A DNA stretch of 64,000 nt from an uncultured Mycobacteriaceae bacterium (GCA_902826815.1 CADEGF010000016.1:46243-110242), one strand, 5' to 3'; positions 16,677 to 25,232 are shown, counted from the first letter of the stretch. Made by a program: numbers and translations. The notes: generated by a model not told the origin, from the letters alone.

Positions 16677-19022
16677 CTACCCCTCTTCCGGCAGATCGTT
16701 CATCAGTCGCCATACCCGTTCCGGTGTCAGAGGTAAGCGTGTCGGCCACCGGCCTACCGCCTGCGCGATAGCCGAGGCCACCGCACCGCCGATCGGATTG
16801 AGCTGCCCTTCGCCCGCGCCCTTGGCGCCATACGGTCCGACTCCGTCGCGGCGTTCGGCCAGCATCAGGTCGATCCGGCGCGCCAGGTCCCCCGCTCGGG
16901 GCACGCGGTAGTCCACCACGTTGGCGTTCGCGAGTTGCGGCCCGTCGTAGACGAGTTCTTCGAACAACGCGGCACCCAATCCCTGGGTGGCGGCGCCAAG
17001 GTCCTGCGCCTCGACCGCCTGCGGGTTGATCGCGAAGCCGACGTCGCCGCATGTGACGAGTTGGTCGACGGTCACATAGCCGGTGTCCGGATCGACCTCG
17101 ACGGCTACGCCGACGGTGCCCGTCTCCCAGAACGGCGGCATCTCCTTCGTCACCCCTTCGCGGCGGACCAGTCCCACGCCGGTCACCTCACCGGCCGACC
17201 CGCCGAACCACTTGCGCACGATGGTGCCAAGATCCAGTTGCTTGTCATCGGGACCGCATACGGCACCCGGCGCGTCGCTGACCTCGTCCTGCGCGCACGA
17301 CCACAACTCGGCCGCCATGGCGCGCAGTTTCTGCCTGGCATCTGCGCATGCGCGTTGCAGGGAAAGACCGGCAAGCGTCGACGTCCGGCTCGCGCCCGTC
17401 GTCCGCTCGTAGGCGGAGGCGGCCGTGTCCGACTGCACAACGGAGATCCGCTCCATACCGATGCCGAACTCCTCGGCCGCGATCTGGCTCAGCAGTGACC
17501 GGCTGCCCTGGCCCATCTCCGTGCTGCCCGACAGCACGATGACCGATCCGTCCGTCTCGACGCGCACCTGCGCCGTCGAAATCGGGTAGGCGCCTGCGTC
17601 GGAAGCTGTTACGCCGAAGCCGATTCCGTAGTGGTCGGTATCTCGGCGACCACGTTCGAGCGATTCGACGACCATGTCGAGGTCGGCGATCAGGTCGGCG
17701 TCGATACCGCGGTTGCCTGGCAGAATCTCCTCGCCGTGCCGCACGAGATTGCGGCGGCGGATGTCGGCACGGCTGATGCCCAGCTTGTCGGCGGCCTGGT
17801 CGAGGTTGGTCTCACCGGCCAGGTTGCCTTGTGGCGCACCGAATCCCCGGTACGACGAAGCAGGCGACGTATTGGTGTAGACAGATCTGCCGTGCACCCG
17901 CAGGTTGGGCACCCGGTACGGACCGAAGCATCGGTTGACGGACTTGGCCAGCACCAGCGGGCTGTTGTCGGCGTAGGCGCCGGAGTCCATGGTGATGTCG
18001 AACTCACGCGCCAGGATCCGACCCTCGTCATCGAATGCGCTGCGGACGTCGATCACCGCATCGTCGACTCTGGTCGTGTAGATGGCCTCGTCGACGGAGA
18101 GCGTCAGTTTGACTGGCCTGCCGACGATCCACGACGCCACCGCCGCGAGCGGCTCGACCTTTGTGTAGGACTTCGACCCGTAGCCCCCGCCGAGGTAGGG
18201 CACCGTGATCCGCACCCGGGCCAAGGGAAGGCCGAATATTCGCGCCAGGTCGTCGCGGACCATGAACGGATGCTGGGCGGTGGTGATCACGGTGAGACCG
18301 TCATCGCCGTAGGAGGCGATTGCGTTGTAGGGCTCCATCGCATACGCGTAGAGCATCGGGTAGCGGGTCGTACCCTCGACGACCAGATGGGCGTCGGCGA
18401 ACGCCGCGTCGACGTCGCCCCAACCGATGTTGACCTCGTGGGCGATGTTCGTCAGATCGGGCGCTGTGTCGTCCTCGGAGTCGGTCAGCTCCTTGAATGT
18501 CGTATCCGCCGTTGGGTCGTACGTCGTTTCGTGCACGAGCGCGGCGCCTGGCGCCAATGCCTCGGCCGCAGACATCACCGTCGGCAGATCGTCGTAACTC
18601 ACCTCGATCAAATCGGCGGCATCGGCGGCGGCGGCGCGGGACTCGGCCACCACGACCGCCACGGGCTCACCGAAGTACCGCACCTTGTCAGTGGCAAGGA
18701 TGAAGTGGTCGGAGGTGATGTGACCGAACCTCGGGAACAGCTTGTGCAGATCAGGTGCGGTCACCACGGCAACGACCTCAGGCAGTGAAAGAGCTTTCTC
18801 ACAGGCGATCTCGACGATCTGGGCATGTGCGCGGTCGGCGCGGACGACCTTGGCGTGCAGCATGCCGGGCATCGTCATGTCCACCGCGTACTGAGCACTG
18901 CCGAGCACCTTCTCGACCAGATCGCGGCGCCGTACCGACCGCCCGACCGTCTTGTGGTCGTCGGCATGCCGCGAGCGCAACTCGTGCGGGGCGTGCGAGG
19001 ACGCGGGCAGGTCGATGCTCAT
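16677..19022 (-). CDS. molybdenum hydroxylase large subunit (xanthine dehydrogenase/CoxL family)
   Basis: Molybdopterin-cytosine-dinucleotide-binding catalytic subunit, 781 residues, normal size for the family. The N-terminal a/b hammerhead domain starts near RRDLVEKVLGSAQYAVDM. The molybdenum-site blocks SSYRGFGAPQGN and STEMGQGSRS are present, and the active-site Glu lies near residue 738 in GAKGAGEGQLNP. The SYRGFG loop is xanthine-dehydrogenase-like; it is not the AYxCSFR of true form-I CO dehydrogenase. Such enzymes hydroxylate carbon next to ring nitrogen or aldehydes. ATG 19022 overlaps the stop of the FeS subunit (ATGA 19019-19022). The open frame upstream of 19022 is not coding. Confidence 0.9.
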   Translation of the reverse strand: MSIDLPASSHAPHELRSRHADDHKTVGRSVRRRDLVEKVLGSAQYAVDMTMPGMLHAKVVRADRAHAQIVEIACEKALSLPEVVAVVTAPDLHKLFPRFGHITSDHFILATDKVRYFGEPVAVVVAESRAAAADAADLIEVSYDDLPTVMSAAEALAPGAALVHETTYDPTADTTFKELTDSEDDTAPDLTNIAHEVNIGWGDVDAAFADAHLVVEGTTRYPMLYAYAMEPYNAIASYGDDGLTVITTAQHPFMVRDDLARIFGLPLARVRITVPYLGGGYGSKSYTKVEPLAAVASWIVGRPVKLTLSVDEAIYTTRVDDAVIDVRSAFDDEGRILAREFDITMDSGAYADNSPLVLAKSVNRCFGPYRVPNLRVHGRSVYTNTSPASSYRGFGAPQGNLAGETNLDQAADKLGISRADIRRRNLVRHGEEILPGNRGIDADLIADLDMVVESLERGRRDTDHYGIGFGVTASDAGAYPISTAQVRVETDGSVIVLSGSTEMGQGSRSLLSQIAAEEFGIGMERISVVQSDTAASAYERTTGASRTSTLAGLSLQRACADARQKLRAMAAELWSCAQDEVSDAPGAVCGPDDKQLDLGTIVRKWFGGSAGEVTGVGLVRREGVTKEMPPFWETGTVGVAVEVDPDTGYVTVDQLVTCGDVGFAINPQAVEAQDLGAATQGLGAALFEELVYDGPQLANANVVDYRVPRAGDLARRIDLMLAERRDGVGPYGAKGAGEGQLNPIGGAVASAIAQAVGRWPTRLPLTPERVWRLMNDLPEEG

Positions 19023-19555
19023 GTGCGGCTCGCATCGGAAGGGCTGGACCCGTTGCGGCGTGTCGCACAGGAGTTTCGCTTCGTGGCTGTGGCCGCGACG
19101 GCGTCGATGATCGGCTGGTATCCGGTGCAGCGGCAGATGTTTCCTTCGAGGTGTTCGATGATCTCGGCGCGGTCGACGTCGTCGTGCGATTCCAGAAGCG
19201 CGGTCGCCATCATCAGAAACCCCGGCGTGCAGAACCCACACTGCAGTGCGTGGTGCGTGATGAACGACTCCTGCAGCTGATTCGGCGAGCCGTCCTCGGC
19301 CAAGCCCTCGACGGTGCGTACCCGGCAGCTGTCGGCGTCGACCGCGAGAAAGGTGCACGCGCTCACGGGCCGGTCGTCGACGAGCACCGTGCACACGCCG
19401 CAGACCTGCAGTTCGCAGCTGACCTTGGTCCCGGTCAGGCCGAGATCCTCGCGGAGAAAGTCGACGAGCAGTGTCCTCGGCGTGACTGATCGCTGGACGG
19501 AAATCCCGTTGACCACGACGCTGATGTCGACGATCGCCAGTTCGGTGGCACTCAT
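19019..19555 (-). CDS. molybdenum hydroxylase 2Fe-2S subunit (CoxS/XdhC family)
   Basis: Electron-transfer subunit with two [2Fe-2S] clusters, 178 residues. The plant-type ferredoxin ligands are C47, C52, C55 and C67 (SCELQVCGVC). The helical domain ligands are C106 and C109 (CGFC) and C141 and C143 (CRC). All eight Cys are present. Its ends overlap both neighbours by ATGA, so the subunit genes are translationally coupled. The last ~20 residues (after GYQPIIDAV) are an Arg/Ser-rich tail longer than usual. Confidence 0.92.
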   Translation of the reverse strand: MSATELAIVDISVVVNGISVQRSVTPRTLLVDFLREDLGLTGTKVSCELQVCGVCTVLVDDRPVSACTFLAVDADSCRVRTVEGLAEDGSPNQLQESFITHHALQCGFCTPGFLMMATALLESHDDVDRAEIIEHLEGNICRCTGYQPIIDAVAATATKRNSCATRRNGSSPSDASRT

Positions 19556-20352
19556 GCGGCCTCCGCCAACGCGTGCACCGCTCTGCGGATGTAAGTCGCC
19601 GCGACATGTCGCTTGTATTGATCCGACCCGGTGAGGTCCGGAGTCGGATCAAGTTCTGCGGCAACGGCTTCTGCATCGATGTCGGCGGGATCATCGAAGG
19701 TGAACAACATCTGCACTTCGCCGACCGCTCCCACGACGAGCCGACACCCGGTGTCGTCGTCGTATGCCAGCGCAACGCCGACCGTCGGGCGTTCGGCGAT
19801 CTGGTACTTCAGGTAAACCGCCCTGGTCTGCGGCGGCGGAATCGGCACCCTCACCTCGACGAGCAATTCGTCGGGTTCCTTGTCGGCCCAGTACGGACCT
19901 GCGACGAAATCCTCGACCGCGATGTCGCGTCGCCGACCGCCCGGGCCGACGAGTGTGACCTTGGCGCGATAGGCGACCAGTGCCGTCGCGACGTCGGACT
20001 TCGGTTCGGCGAAGCACAGGTTGCCGCCGATGGACCCCTGGGCGCGCACCCGCGCGTTTCCGACGGCACCCTCGACCTTGGCGAACATCGGCTGGTGTCG
20101 GCGCAGCAGCGGGTGCACCGCGAGGTCCATGTGCCGTTCGATCGCGCCGATCACGACGGCATCGCCGTCCTTCCTGACACCTGACAGCTCGGAGATCTTC
20201 TTGAGGTCGACGAGCGTTTCCGGCCGGTGCAGTCCGGCCCGCATGGCCAACAGGAGTTCGGTGCCGCCGCAGTAGGGCACCTTCTCGTCACCGATTGCGT
20301 CGAGCGCCTCGACGAGGGTGCGTGGTCTTGCGAGTCGGAAGCCCGGCAGCAT
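19552..20352 (-). CDS. molybdenum hydroxylase FAD subunit (CoxM family)
   Basis: FAD-binding subunit of 266 residues. The N-terminal FAD motif is YCGGTELLLAMR, and the second pyrophosphate-contact motif is QGSIGGNLCFAEPKSD. It passes electrons from the FeS subunit to NAD or another acceptor. The gene starts on the final base of the CoxG-like gene stop and overlaps the FeS subunit gene by four bases. Order CoxG-M-S-L; no MoCo-insertion chaperone (CoxF/XdhC-like) is present, so maturation must use factors encoded elsewhere. Confidence 0.9.
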   Translation of the reverse strand: MLPGFRLARPRTLVEALDAIGDEKVPYCGGTELLLAMRAGLHRPETLVDLKKISELSGVRKDGDAVVIGAIERHMDLAVHPLLRRHQPMFAKVEGAVGNARVRAQGSIGGNLCFAEPKSDVATALVAYRAKVTLVGPGGRRRDIAVEDFVAGPYWADKEPDELLVEVRVPIPPPQTRAVYLKYQIAERPTVGVALAYDDDTGCRLVVGAVGEVQMLFTFDDPADIDAEAVAAELDPTPDLTGSDQYKRHVAATYIRRAVHALAEAA

Positions 20353-20810
20353 CAGACCACGCCGAGTTCATCGCTGGCCGCGCCGAAGAACTCGTCCATG
20401 ATCTTCTGGGCCTTCTTGTTGATTGTCCCCGAGCCCATGCTGGCGACCTTGCCGGTGACCTCGTACACGCCGTCGACCGCGATCGCCGAACCGTGCTCTG
20501 TTGGACTGACGTGCAGGTTGGCCAGGATCAGCAGCCTCGAGCCGACCTGCCGGTCCTCGCCCTCGGCGCGGACCTTCAGCGACGAGCCCTCCTGGACGTC
20601 GCTCACGGTCACATCCAGATCGGCCCGCAGTTTGAACGGACCGAGACGGTCCATCAGCACGGCCGTGTATTTGCGGAGAGGTTCGAGCTCGACCGCGTCC
20701 TCGACAATGGACACCCAGCTCACCAGCCGCGGAACGTCCACCATTGCCGCCCAGGAGTCCTCCGCCGAGGCCTTCACGGGAAGATCGCGATGGAATTCGG
20801 TACGCGGCAT
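20352..20810 (-). CDS. CoxG-like SRPBCC protein
   Basis: Small START/SRPBCC-fold protein of 152 residues beginning MPRTEFHRDLPV, with a C-terminal MGSGTINKKAQKIMDEFF block typical of the CoxG/polyketide-cyclase group. CoxG recruits CO dehydrogenase to the membrane in Oligotropha; here it may anchor the molybdenum enzyme or serve electron transfer to quinone (inference). I choose ATG 20810, with AAGGAC upstream, over more distal starts, because the operator and promoter lie in between. First gene of its operon. Confidence 0.8.
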   Translation of the reverse strand: MPRTEFHRDLPVKASAEDSWAAMVDVPRLVSWVSIVEDAVELEPLRKYTAVLMDRLGPFKLRADLDVTVSDVQEGSSLKVRAEGEDRQVGSRLLILANLHVSPTEHGSAIAVDGVYEVTGKVASMGSGTINKKAQKIMDEFFGAASDELGVV

Positions 20811-20838
20811 CTGAGTCCTTTCCACCCCGACCGTCAAA

Positions 20839-20860
20839 GTAGATACAAAATACAATCTAC
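20839..20860 (-). promoter_or_regulatory. palindromic operator upstream of the molybdenum hydroxylase operon
   Basis: A 22-base perfect-arm palindrome: GTAGAT (20839-20844), a 10-base AT-rich centre containing ACAAAATACA, and ATCTAC (20855-20860). It lies 29-50 bases before the CoxG ATG. It shares TTTTGTATC with the other candidate GntR boxes and is strikingly AT-rich for this DNA. Confidence 0.5.
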
Positions 20861-20917
20861 GGTTGGTGGCAAGCACGCGCAAGATGTTCGCGGGCGGCGC
20901 GGAGCAAGCAGTCAGCC

Positions 20918-20933
20918 CGCGGCGAAGGCCGCG
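20918..20933 (-). terminator. hairpin after the small lipoprotein gene
   Basis: CGCGGC (20918-20923), loop GAAG, GCCGCG (20928-20933). It lies about 25 bases beyond the stop of the lipoprotein gene and just before the operator of the next operon. No U-tract. Confidence 0.4.
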
Positions 20934-20957
20934 CGCCGACCGGTTTCGCGCGGACGT

Positions 20958-21245
20958 CTACGGGACGCCGTTGATGCCGGGGTGCTGGCCCGGCGGCACA
21001 TTCGGCGCCGGGTTGGCCGTGACTCCGGGCGTGAAGAGGTTGCCGCCGGTCGGGTTGACGCCCTTCTCCGTCGGCGTGGGTGCCGCGGCGCTCGACGGCG
21101 TCGTGGTCGCAGTCGTGGTCGTTGTCGTCGATGTCGGCGCCTGCTCGCCGCTGGAGCCGCAGGCGGTGGCAAAACCGCCGATTGCGATCAGTGCTGCGCC
21201 GCCGGCGATCGCCATCAGCAGCCGACTGTCCTTGCCGGTAATCAC
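20958..21245 (-). CDS. small Thr-rich lipoprotein, copy A
   Basis: Predicted secreted lipoprotein of 95 residues. The GTG start at 21245 has AGGAC eight bases upstream. A hydrophobic signal ends ATAC. A run of Thr (six, then Ala, then three) follows, and then a conserved tail EKGVNPTGGNLFTP. No known domain recognised. It is the tandem paralogue of the next gene (same signal, Thr run and tail). The Thr linker may be O-mannosylated, as in mycobacterial lipoproteins (inference). Function unknown. Confidence 0.7.
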   Translation of the reverse strand: MITGKDSRLLMAIAGGAALIAIGGFATACGSSGEQAPTSTTTTTTATTTPSSAAAPTPTEKGVNPTGGNLFTPGVTANPAPNVPPGQHPGINGVP

Positions 21246-21282
21246 AATGTTTGTCCTATTCGTCCCATCGTTCCTAGGTGTC

Positions 21283-21561
21283 CTAATTGTTCCGGTGAAC
21301 GCCAGGCGGTTCGGTCGGTGCGGGCGGCGCCTTGATGTTCGGTGTGAACAGGTTGCCGCCGTTGGGGTCGATGCCCTTCTCCGTCGGTGACGGCGGTGCG
21401 GGAGTCGACGAGGGCGTTGTCGTGGTTGTCGTGGTGGTGGTTGTCGTTGAGGGCGCCTGCTCGCCGTTGTTGCCGCATCCCGCAAGGAGTGCGCCCATCG
21501 CGATCAATGCCCCGCCGCCGACCACTGCCACCAGGCGAGGGGTGAACGGTTTCGAACTCAT
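21283..21561 (-). CDS. small Thr-rich lipoprotein, copy B
   Basis: 92 residues: signal peptide with a good lipobox LLAGC, then EQAPS, an 11-Thr run, a Pro-rich stretch, and the tail EKGIDPNGGNLFTPNI shared with copy A. The two genes are 37 bases apart on the same strand, so they are a tandem duplication. The Thr/Val-coding repeats of ACC/ACG/ACA are slippage-prone. Exported, envelope-attached; function unknown. Confidence 0.72.
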   Translation of the reverse strand: MSSKPFTPRLVAVVGGGALIAMGALLAGCGNNGEQAPSTTTTTTTTTTTPSSTPAPPSPTEKGIDPNGGNLFTPNIKAPPAPTEPPGVHRNN

Positions 21562-21670
21562 AGCCTTGAGAATTCGCTATGCGGCTGCTGTCTACAAGCT
21601 ATGCCACTGAGTTCCAATGTAACTCGCAGCGACCCCGCAGTTTTCTCAAAGCCAAGGTCCGACGGCGGCT

Positions 21671-22408
21671 TTACCGCGTGACGCTGAGAACGGCCTCCGC
21701 GAGTTCCGGCCTGCACACGATGAGGTCGGGCAGCAGCGGGTCGGGTCTGTTGTATTCGAGCGGTGCGCCATCGAGACGCGACGTGTACAGTCCGGCGGCG
21801 CGGGCCACCGCGACGGGTGCCGCTGAATCCCATTCGTACTGTCCGCCTGCGTGCACATAGACGTCGGATAGGCCCTGCACCACGGATGCGACTTTGGCTC
21901 CCGCCGAACCCATTTCGACGAGTACGCCGTCGAGCGCGTCACGGACCCCGAGCGCGACGGCGGGTGGGCGGGTTCTGGATACGACGATGCGCGGCTTGAC
22001 AGGCGCCTGCGGTGGCGGGGCGACGTTCGGTGTTGCGAGCGTGATGCCCTGCGCCGGTAGCGCGACCGCGCCGGCGATGAGTTCACCGCTCTGCCACAGC
22101 GCCACGTGCACAGCCCAGTCTTCCCGACCGAGTTCGGAGAACTCACGCGTGCCGTCGAGCGGGTCGACGATCCACACCCGCTCGGAGGTCAGCCGAATCG
22201 GATCGTCGGCACCTTCCTCTGACAGCACCGCGTCGTCGGGTCGCACTGATGTGAGCGCCTCCATCAGGAAGTCGTGGGACCGCTTGTCCCCCGCCGCCTT
22301 CCGTTCTGCTGTGCCAGCTTCGGCGAGCTCCTCACGGACGTCGAGCAGCAGCTTGCCCGCCTCGGTGGCGAGCCTTGCGGCGACCTCGTCGTCGCTGCGG
22401 TCGGTCAC
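21671..22408 (-). CDS. cysQ: 3'(2'),5'-bisphosphate nucleotidase CysQ
   Basis: Inositol-monophosphatase-fold Mg/Li-sensitive phosphatase of 245 residues. It removes the 3'-phosphate of PAP/PAPS and so recycles a by-product of sulfate activation. Metal motifs visible: SEEGADD, WIVDPLDGTREF (DPxDGT) and WDSAAP near the C-terminus. Its ATG overlaps the cysNC stop by four bases, which couples it to sulfate activation. In M. tuberculosis cysQ (Rv2131c) is elsewhere, so the linkage here differs. Confidence 0.88.
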   Translation of the reverse strand: MTDRSDDEVAARLATEAGKLLLDVREELAEAGTAERKAAGDKRSHDFLMEALTSVRPDDAVLSEEGADDPIRLTSERVWIVDPLDGTREFSELGREDWAVHVALWQSGELIAGAVALPAQGITLATPNVAPPPQAPVKPRIVVSRTRPPAVALGVRDALDGVLVEMGSAGAKVASVVQGLSDVYVHAGGQYEWDSAAPVAVARAAGLYTSRLDGAPLEYNRPDPLLPDLIVCRPELAEAVLSVTR

Positions 22409-24249
22409 GGACGGCTCTCGAGCATCTCGATGACGAGGCTGGCGAGCTCGTCGGGCGAGCGGTCCGGGGTGAGCCTGATATCGGGCGTCTTCGGCCGCTG
22501 GTACGGGCTGTCGATGCCGGTGAAATGCGTGATCTCACCGGCGCGCGCCTTGGCGTACAACCCCTTCGGATCTCGGCGTTCGCAATCCTCGAGCGGAGTG
22601 TCGCAGAACACCTCGAAGAACTCCAGACCAGCGTCGGTGGTGACCTTGCGCGCCAGAGCGCGGTGCTCGTCGAGCGGGCTGATGGCAGGCACAAGGACGA
22701 TCTGGCCGGACTCCGCCAGAATGGCCGCGATGTGCGCGAGCCTGCGCTGGTTCTCGGCACGGTCGGCCATCGAGAAGCCCAGGTCGGCGTTCAGGCCGTG
22801 ACGCAAGTTGTCGCCGTCGAGAACATAAGCGGGAACACCCTTTTCGAGCAGCTTCTGCTCGACGAGCATCGCCACCGAAGACTTGCCCGAGCCCGACAGC
22901 CCGGTGAACCAAACCGTACGGCCCTTCGACAACCGATCCTCGGTCGTACACAGCGACTCGTGGCGAACCGCGTTGGGACTCGATGTGCGTGCCGTGACGT
23001 ACGGCAGGATCATGCCCGCCGCCACGGTGCCGTTGGTGTTCGGATCGATCAGGATGAACGAGCCCGTTGCCGCGTTGCGGCCGTACTCGTCGAGCAGCAG
23101 CGGCACCTGCGACCGCAACGAGATGCGGCCCAGCTCATTGAGTTTGAGCGCGGTAGCGGTCTTGTCGCGATGCAGCGTGTTGACGTCGAGCCGATAGTCG
23201 AGCGCGCTGACCTTGACACGCGTCGTTCGCGTCGTGTGCTTGATGATGTAGTCGCGGCCAGGCTCCAACGAGGCTTCGTCGGCCATCCAGCACACCGTGG
23301 CGTCGAAATCCTGCGCGACCCGTGGTTGGTTGTTCGGCCGCGCGAACAGGTCACCGCGCGAGATGTCGATATCGTCGGCGAGGCTCACCGAGACGGCCAT
23401 CGGCGGAAACGCCTCCTGGACAGGCCCGGTCGGCCCCTCGATCGTGGTGATGCGGCTCGTCTTGCCGGTCGGCAGCACGACGACCTCGTCGCCCGGACGC
23501 ATGACGCCACTGGCGACCGTGCCCGCGTAGCTGCGATGGTCGTTGTGGTCGTGTGTCTGCGGGCGGATGACGTACTGGACCGGAAAGCGCACGTCTACCA
23601 GGTTGCGATCGCCTGCGATATAGACCTCTTCGAGATGGGACAACAGCGACGGCCCGTCGTACCAAGGCGTGTTCTCCGACTTGGTCACCACGTTGTCGCC
23701 CTGCAGCGCCGACAGCGGGATCGTGGTCACATCCTGCACATCGAGGCGCGCCGCGAACTCGTGGAAGTCATCGCGGATCTTCTCGAACTGTTCACGGTCC
23801 CAGTCGATCAGGTCCATCTTGTTGACGGCGAGTACGACGTGCCGGATGCCGAGCAGCGACGCCAGGAACGCATGCCTGCGGGACTGTTCGAGAAGCCCGT
23901 GGCGGGCGTCGACGAGGACGATCGCCAACTGCGCGGTCGACGTGCCCGTCACCATGTTCCGGGTGTACTGAATGTGGCCAGGTGTGTCGGCGATGATGAA
24001 TTTCCGCTTGGCCGTGGCGAAGTAGCGGTATGCGACGTCGATCGTGATGCCCTGTTCGCGTTCGGCGCGAAGTCCGTCGGTCACCAACGCGAGGTCGGTG
24101 TAGTCGTGGCCGCGTTCCTTGGAAGTGCGCTCGACCGCGGCCAACTGGTCTTCCATGACAGCCTTCGAATCGAACAGCAGGCGGCCGATGAGCGTCGACT
24201 TGCCGTCGTCCACCGAACCCGCGGTCGCAATGCGGAGCAATGTCGCCAT
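22405..24249 (-). CDS. cysN: CysNC: sulfate adenylyltransferase GTPase subunit fused to APS kinase
   Basis: Bifunctional 614-residue enzyme. Residues 1 to about 430 are CysN, an EF-Tu-like GTPase: GSVDDGKS (11-18), DTPGHIQYTRN and NKMDL. It drives sulfate adenylylation with CysD. The last ~180 residues are APS kinase with P-loop GLSGSGKSS, making PAPS. This fusion is the normal mycobacterial form (Rv1286). It begins on the last base of the cysD stop (TGATG). The operon order cysD-cysNC-cysQ makes APS, then PAPS, then recycles PAP. Confidence 0.95.
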   Translation of the reverse strand: MATLLRIATAGSVDDGKSTLIGRLLFDSKAVMEDQLAAVERTSKERGHDYTDLALVTDGLRAEREQGITIDVAYRYFATAKRKFIIADTPGHIQYTRNMVTGTSTAQLAIVLVDARHGLLEQSRRHAFLASLLGIRHVVLAVNKMDLIDWDREQFEKIRDDFHEFAARLDVQDVTTIPLSALQGDNVVTKSENTPWYDGPSLLSHLEEVYIAGDRNLVDVRFPVQYVIRPQTHDHNDHRSYAGTVASGVMRPGDEVVVLPTGKTSRITTIEGPTGPVQEAFPPMAVSVSLADDIDISRGDLFARPNNQPRVAQDFDATVCWMADEASLEPGRDYIIKHTTRTTRVKVSALDYRLDVNTLHRDKTATALKLNELGRISLRSQVPLLLDEYGRNAATGSFILIDPNTNGTVAAGMILPYVTARTSSPNAVRHESLCTTEDRLSKGRTVWFTGLSGSGKSSVAMLVEQKLLEKGVPAYVLDGDNLRHGLNADLGFSMADRAENQRRLAHIAAILAESGQIVLVPAISPLDEHRALARKVTTDAGLEFFEVFCDTPLEDCERRDPKGLYAKARAGEITHFTGIDSPYQRPKTPDIRLTPDRSPDELASLVIEMLESRP

Positions 24250-25178
24250 CAGAAATACCCCTCGCGCTTGCGGTCTTCCATGCCTGCCTCGGAAATGCGG
24301 TCGTCGGCGCGCGTTGCGCCGCGCTCGGTGAGCCGCGACACCGCGGTCTCGGCGATCACCTCGGAGACGGTGCCTGCCAGCGATTCCACGCAGCCGGTGC
24401 AGGTGACGTCGCCGACGGTGCGGAAACGGACCGTCTTCTCGATGACCTTCTCGTCCTTGCGCGGCTGCAGGTACTTGTGCAGGGCCAGCAGCATGCCGTC
24501 GCGCTCGAACACCTGGCGCGGGTGTGCGTAGTAGATCGACGGCAGCTTGATCTTCTCGGCACCGATGTAGGACCAGATGTCGAACTCGGTCCAGTTGGAC
24601 AGCGGGAAGACGCGGATGTGCTCACCCTTGTGGTGGCGGCCGTTGTAGAGGTTCCACAGCTCGGGCCGCTGCGCCTTGGGGTCCCACTGGCCGAACTCGT
24701 CGCGGAAACTGAACACCCGCTCCTTGGCGCGCGCCTTCTCCTCGTCTCGGCGGGCTCCGCCGAATGCGGCGTCGAACTTGTTCTCGCGGATGGCACGCAG
24801 CAGCGTGAAGGTCTGCATGGGGTTGCGCGACGGGATCGTCTCGACGACGCGGCCCGCATCGATATCGTCCTGCACCTTGGCGACGACCAGCCGGACACCG
24901 AATTCCTCGACGAGCTCGTCGCGTGTTTGCAGGACCTCGTCGAAGTTGTGTCCGGTGTCGACGTGCATGACCGGGAACGGCAGCCGGCCAGGGGCGAACG
25001 CCTTGATCGCCAGATGCAGCATGACGATGGAGTCCTTGCCGCCGGAGAACAGCAGCACGGGCCGCTCGAATTCAGCGGCCACCTCGCGGATGATGTGGAT
25101 CGCCTCGGCCTCGAGCGCCCGCAGATGGCTCAGCTCGTAGCGCCCGGCGGCCTGTTTGGGCTCTTGCGCGGTCGTCAT
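24249..25178 (-). CDS. cysD: sulfate adenylyltransferase subunit 2 CysD
   Basis: ATP-pyrophosphatase-family subunit of 309 residues, full length. PP-loop LLFSGGKDSIVMLH near residue 45; conserved FGGARRDEEKARAKER and WTEFDIWSYI blocks. It forms APS from ATP and sulfate with the CysN GTPase. The start at 25178 has an AGAGGAATGG-type ribosome site. Likely Rv1285 orthologue. First gene of the operon, with a near-consensus promoter and a 14-bp palindrome upstream. Confidence 0.95.
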   Translation of the reverse strand: MTTAQEPKQAAGRYELSHLRALEAEAIHIIREVAAEFERPVLLFSGGKDSIVMLHLAIKAFAPGRLPFPVMHVDTGHNFDEVLQTRDELVEEFGVRLVVAKVQDDIDAGRVVETIPSRNPMQTFTLLRAIRENKFDAAFGGARRDEEKARAKERVFSFRDEFGQWDPKAQRPELWNLYNGRHHKGEHIRVFPLSNWTEFDIWSYIGAEKIKLPSIYYAHPRQVFERDGMLLALHKYLQPRKDEKVIEKTVRFRTVGDVTCTGCVESLAGTVSEVIAETAVSRLTERGATRADDRISEAGMEDRKREGYF

Positions 25179-25232
25179 CCATTCCTCTTTAGGTTTGATG
25201 AGTAAGTTGGTACATTTGACCAGATTTACACG

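Noticed and set aside
16677-19022. annotation as carbon monoxide dehydrogenase large subunit
   Set aside because: The CO-specific AYxCSFR loop is absent; the loop reads SYRGFG as in xanthine dehydrogenase-like enzymes.
16677-19775. a 1032-residue open frame taken as one protein
   Set aside because: Only 16677-19022 is coding (molybdenum subunit). The upstream part is out-of-frame sequence of the FeS and FAD subunit genes, and the FeS gene stop overlaps the ATG at 19022.
22375-24531. 718-residue rightward open frame across cysNC
   Set aside because: It is the complement of cysNC, rich in Arg, with no recognisable fold. High-GC DNA gives such frames on the antisense strand.
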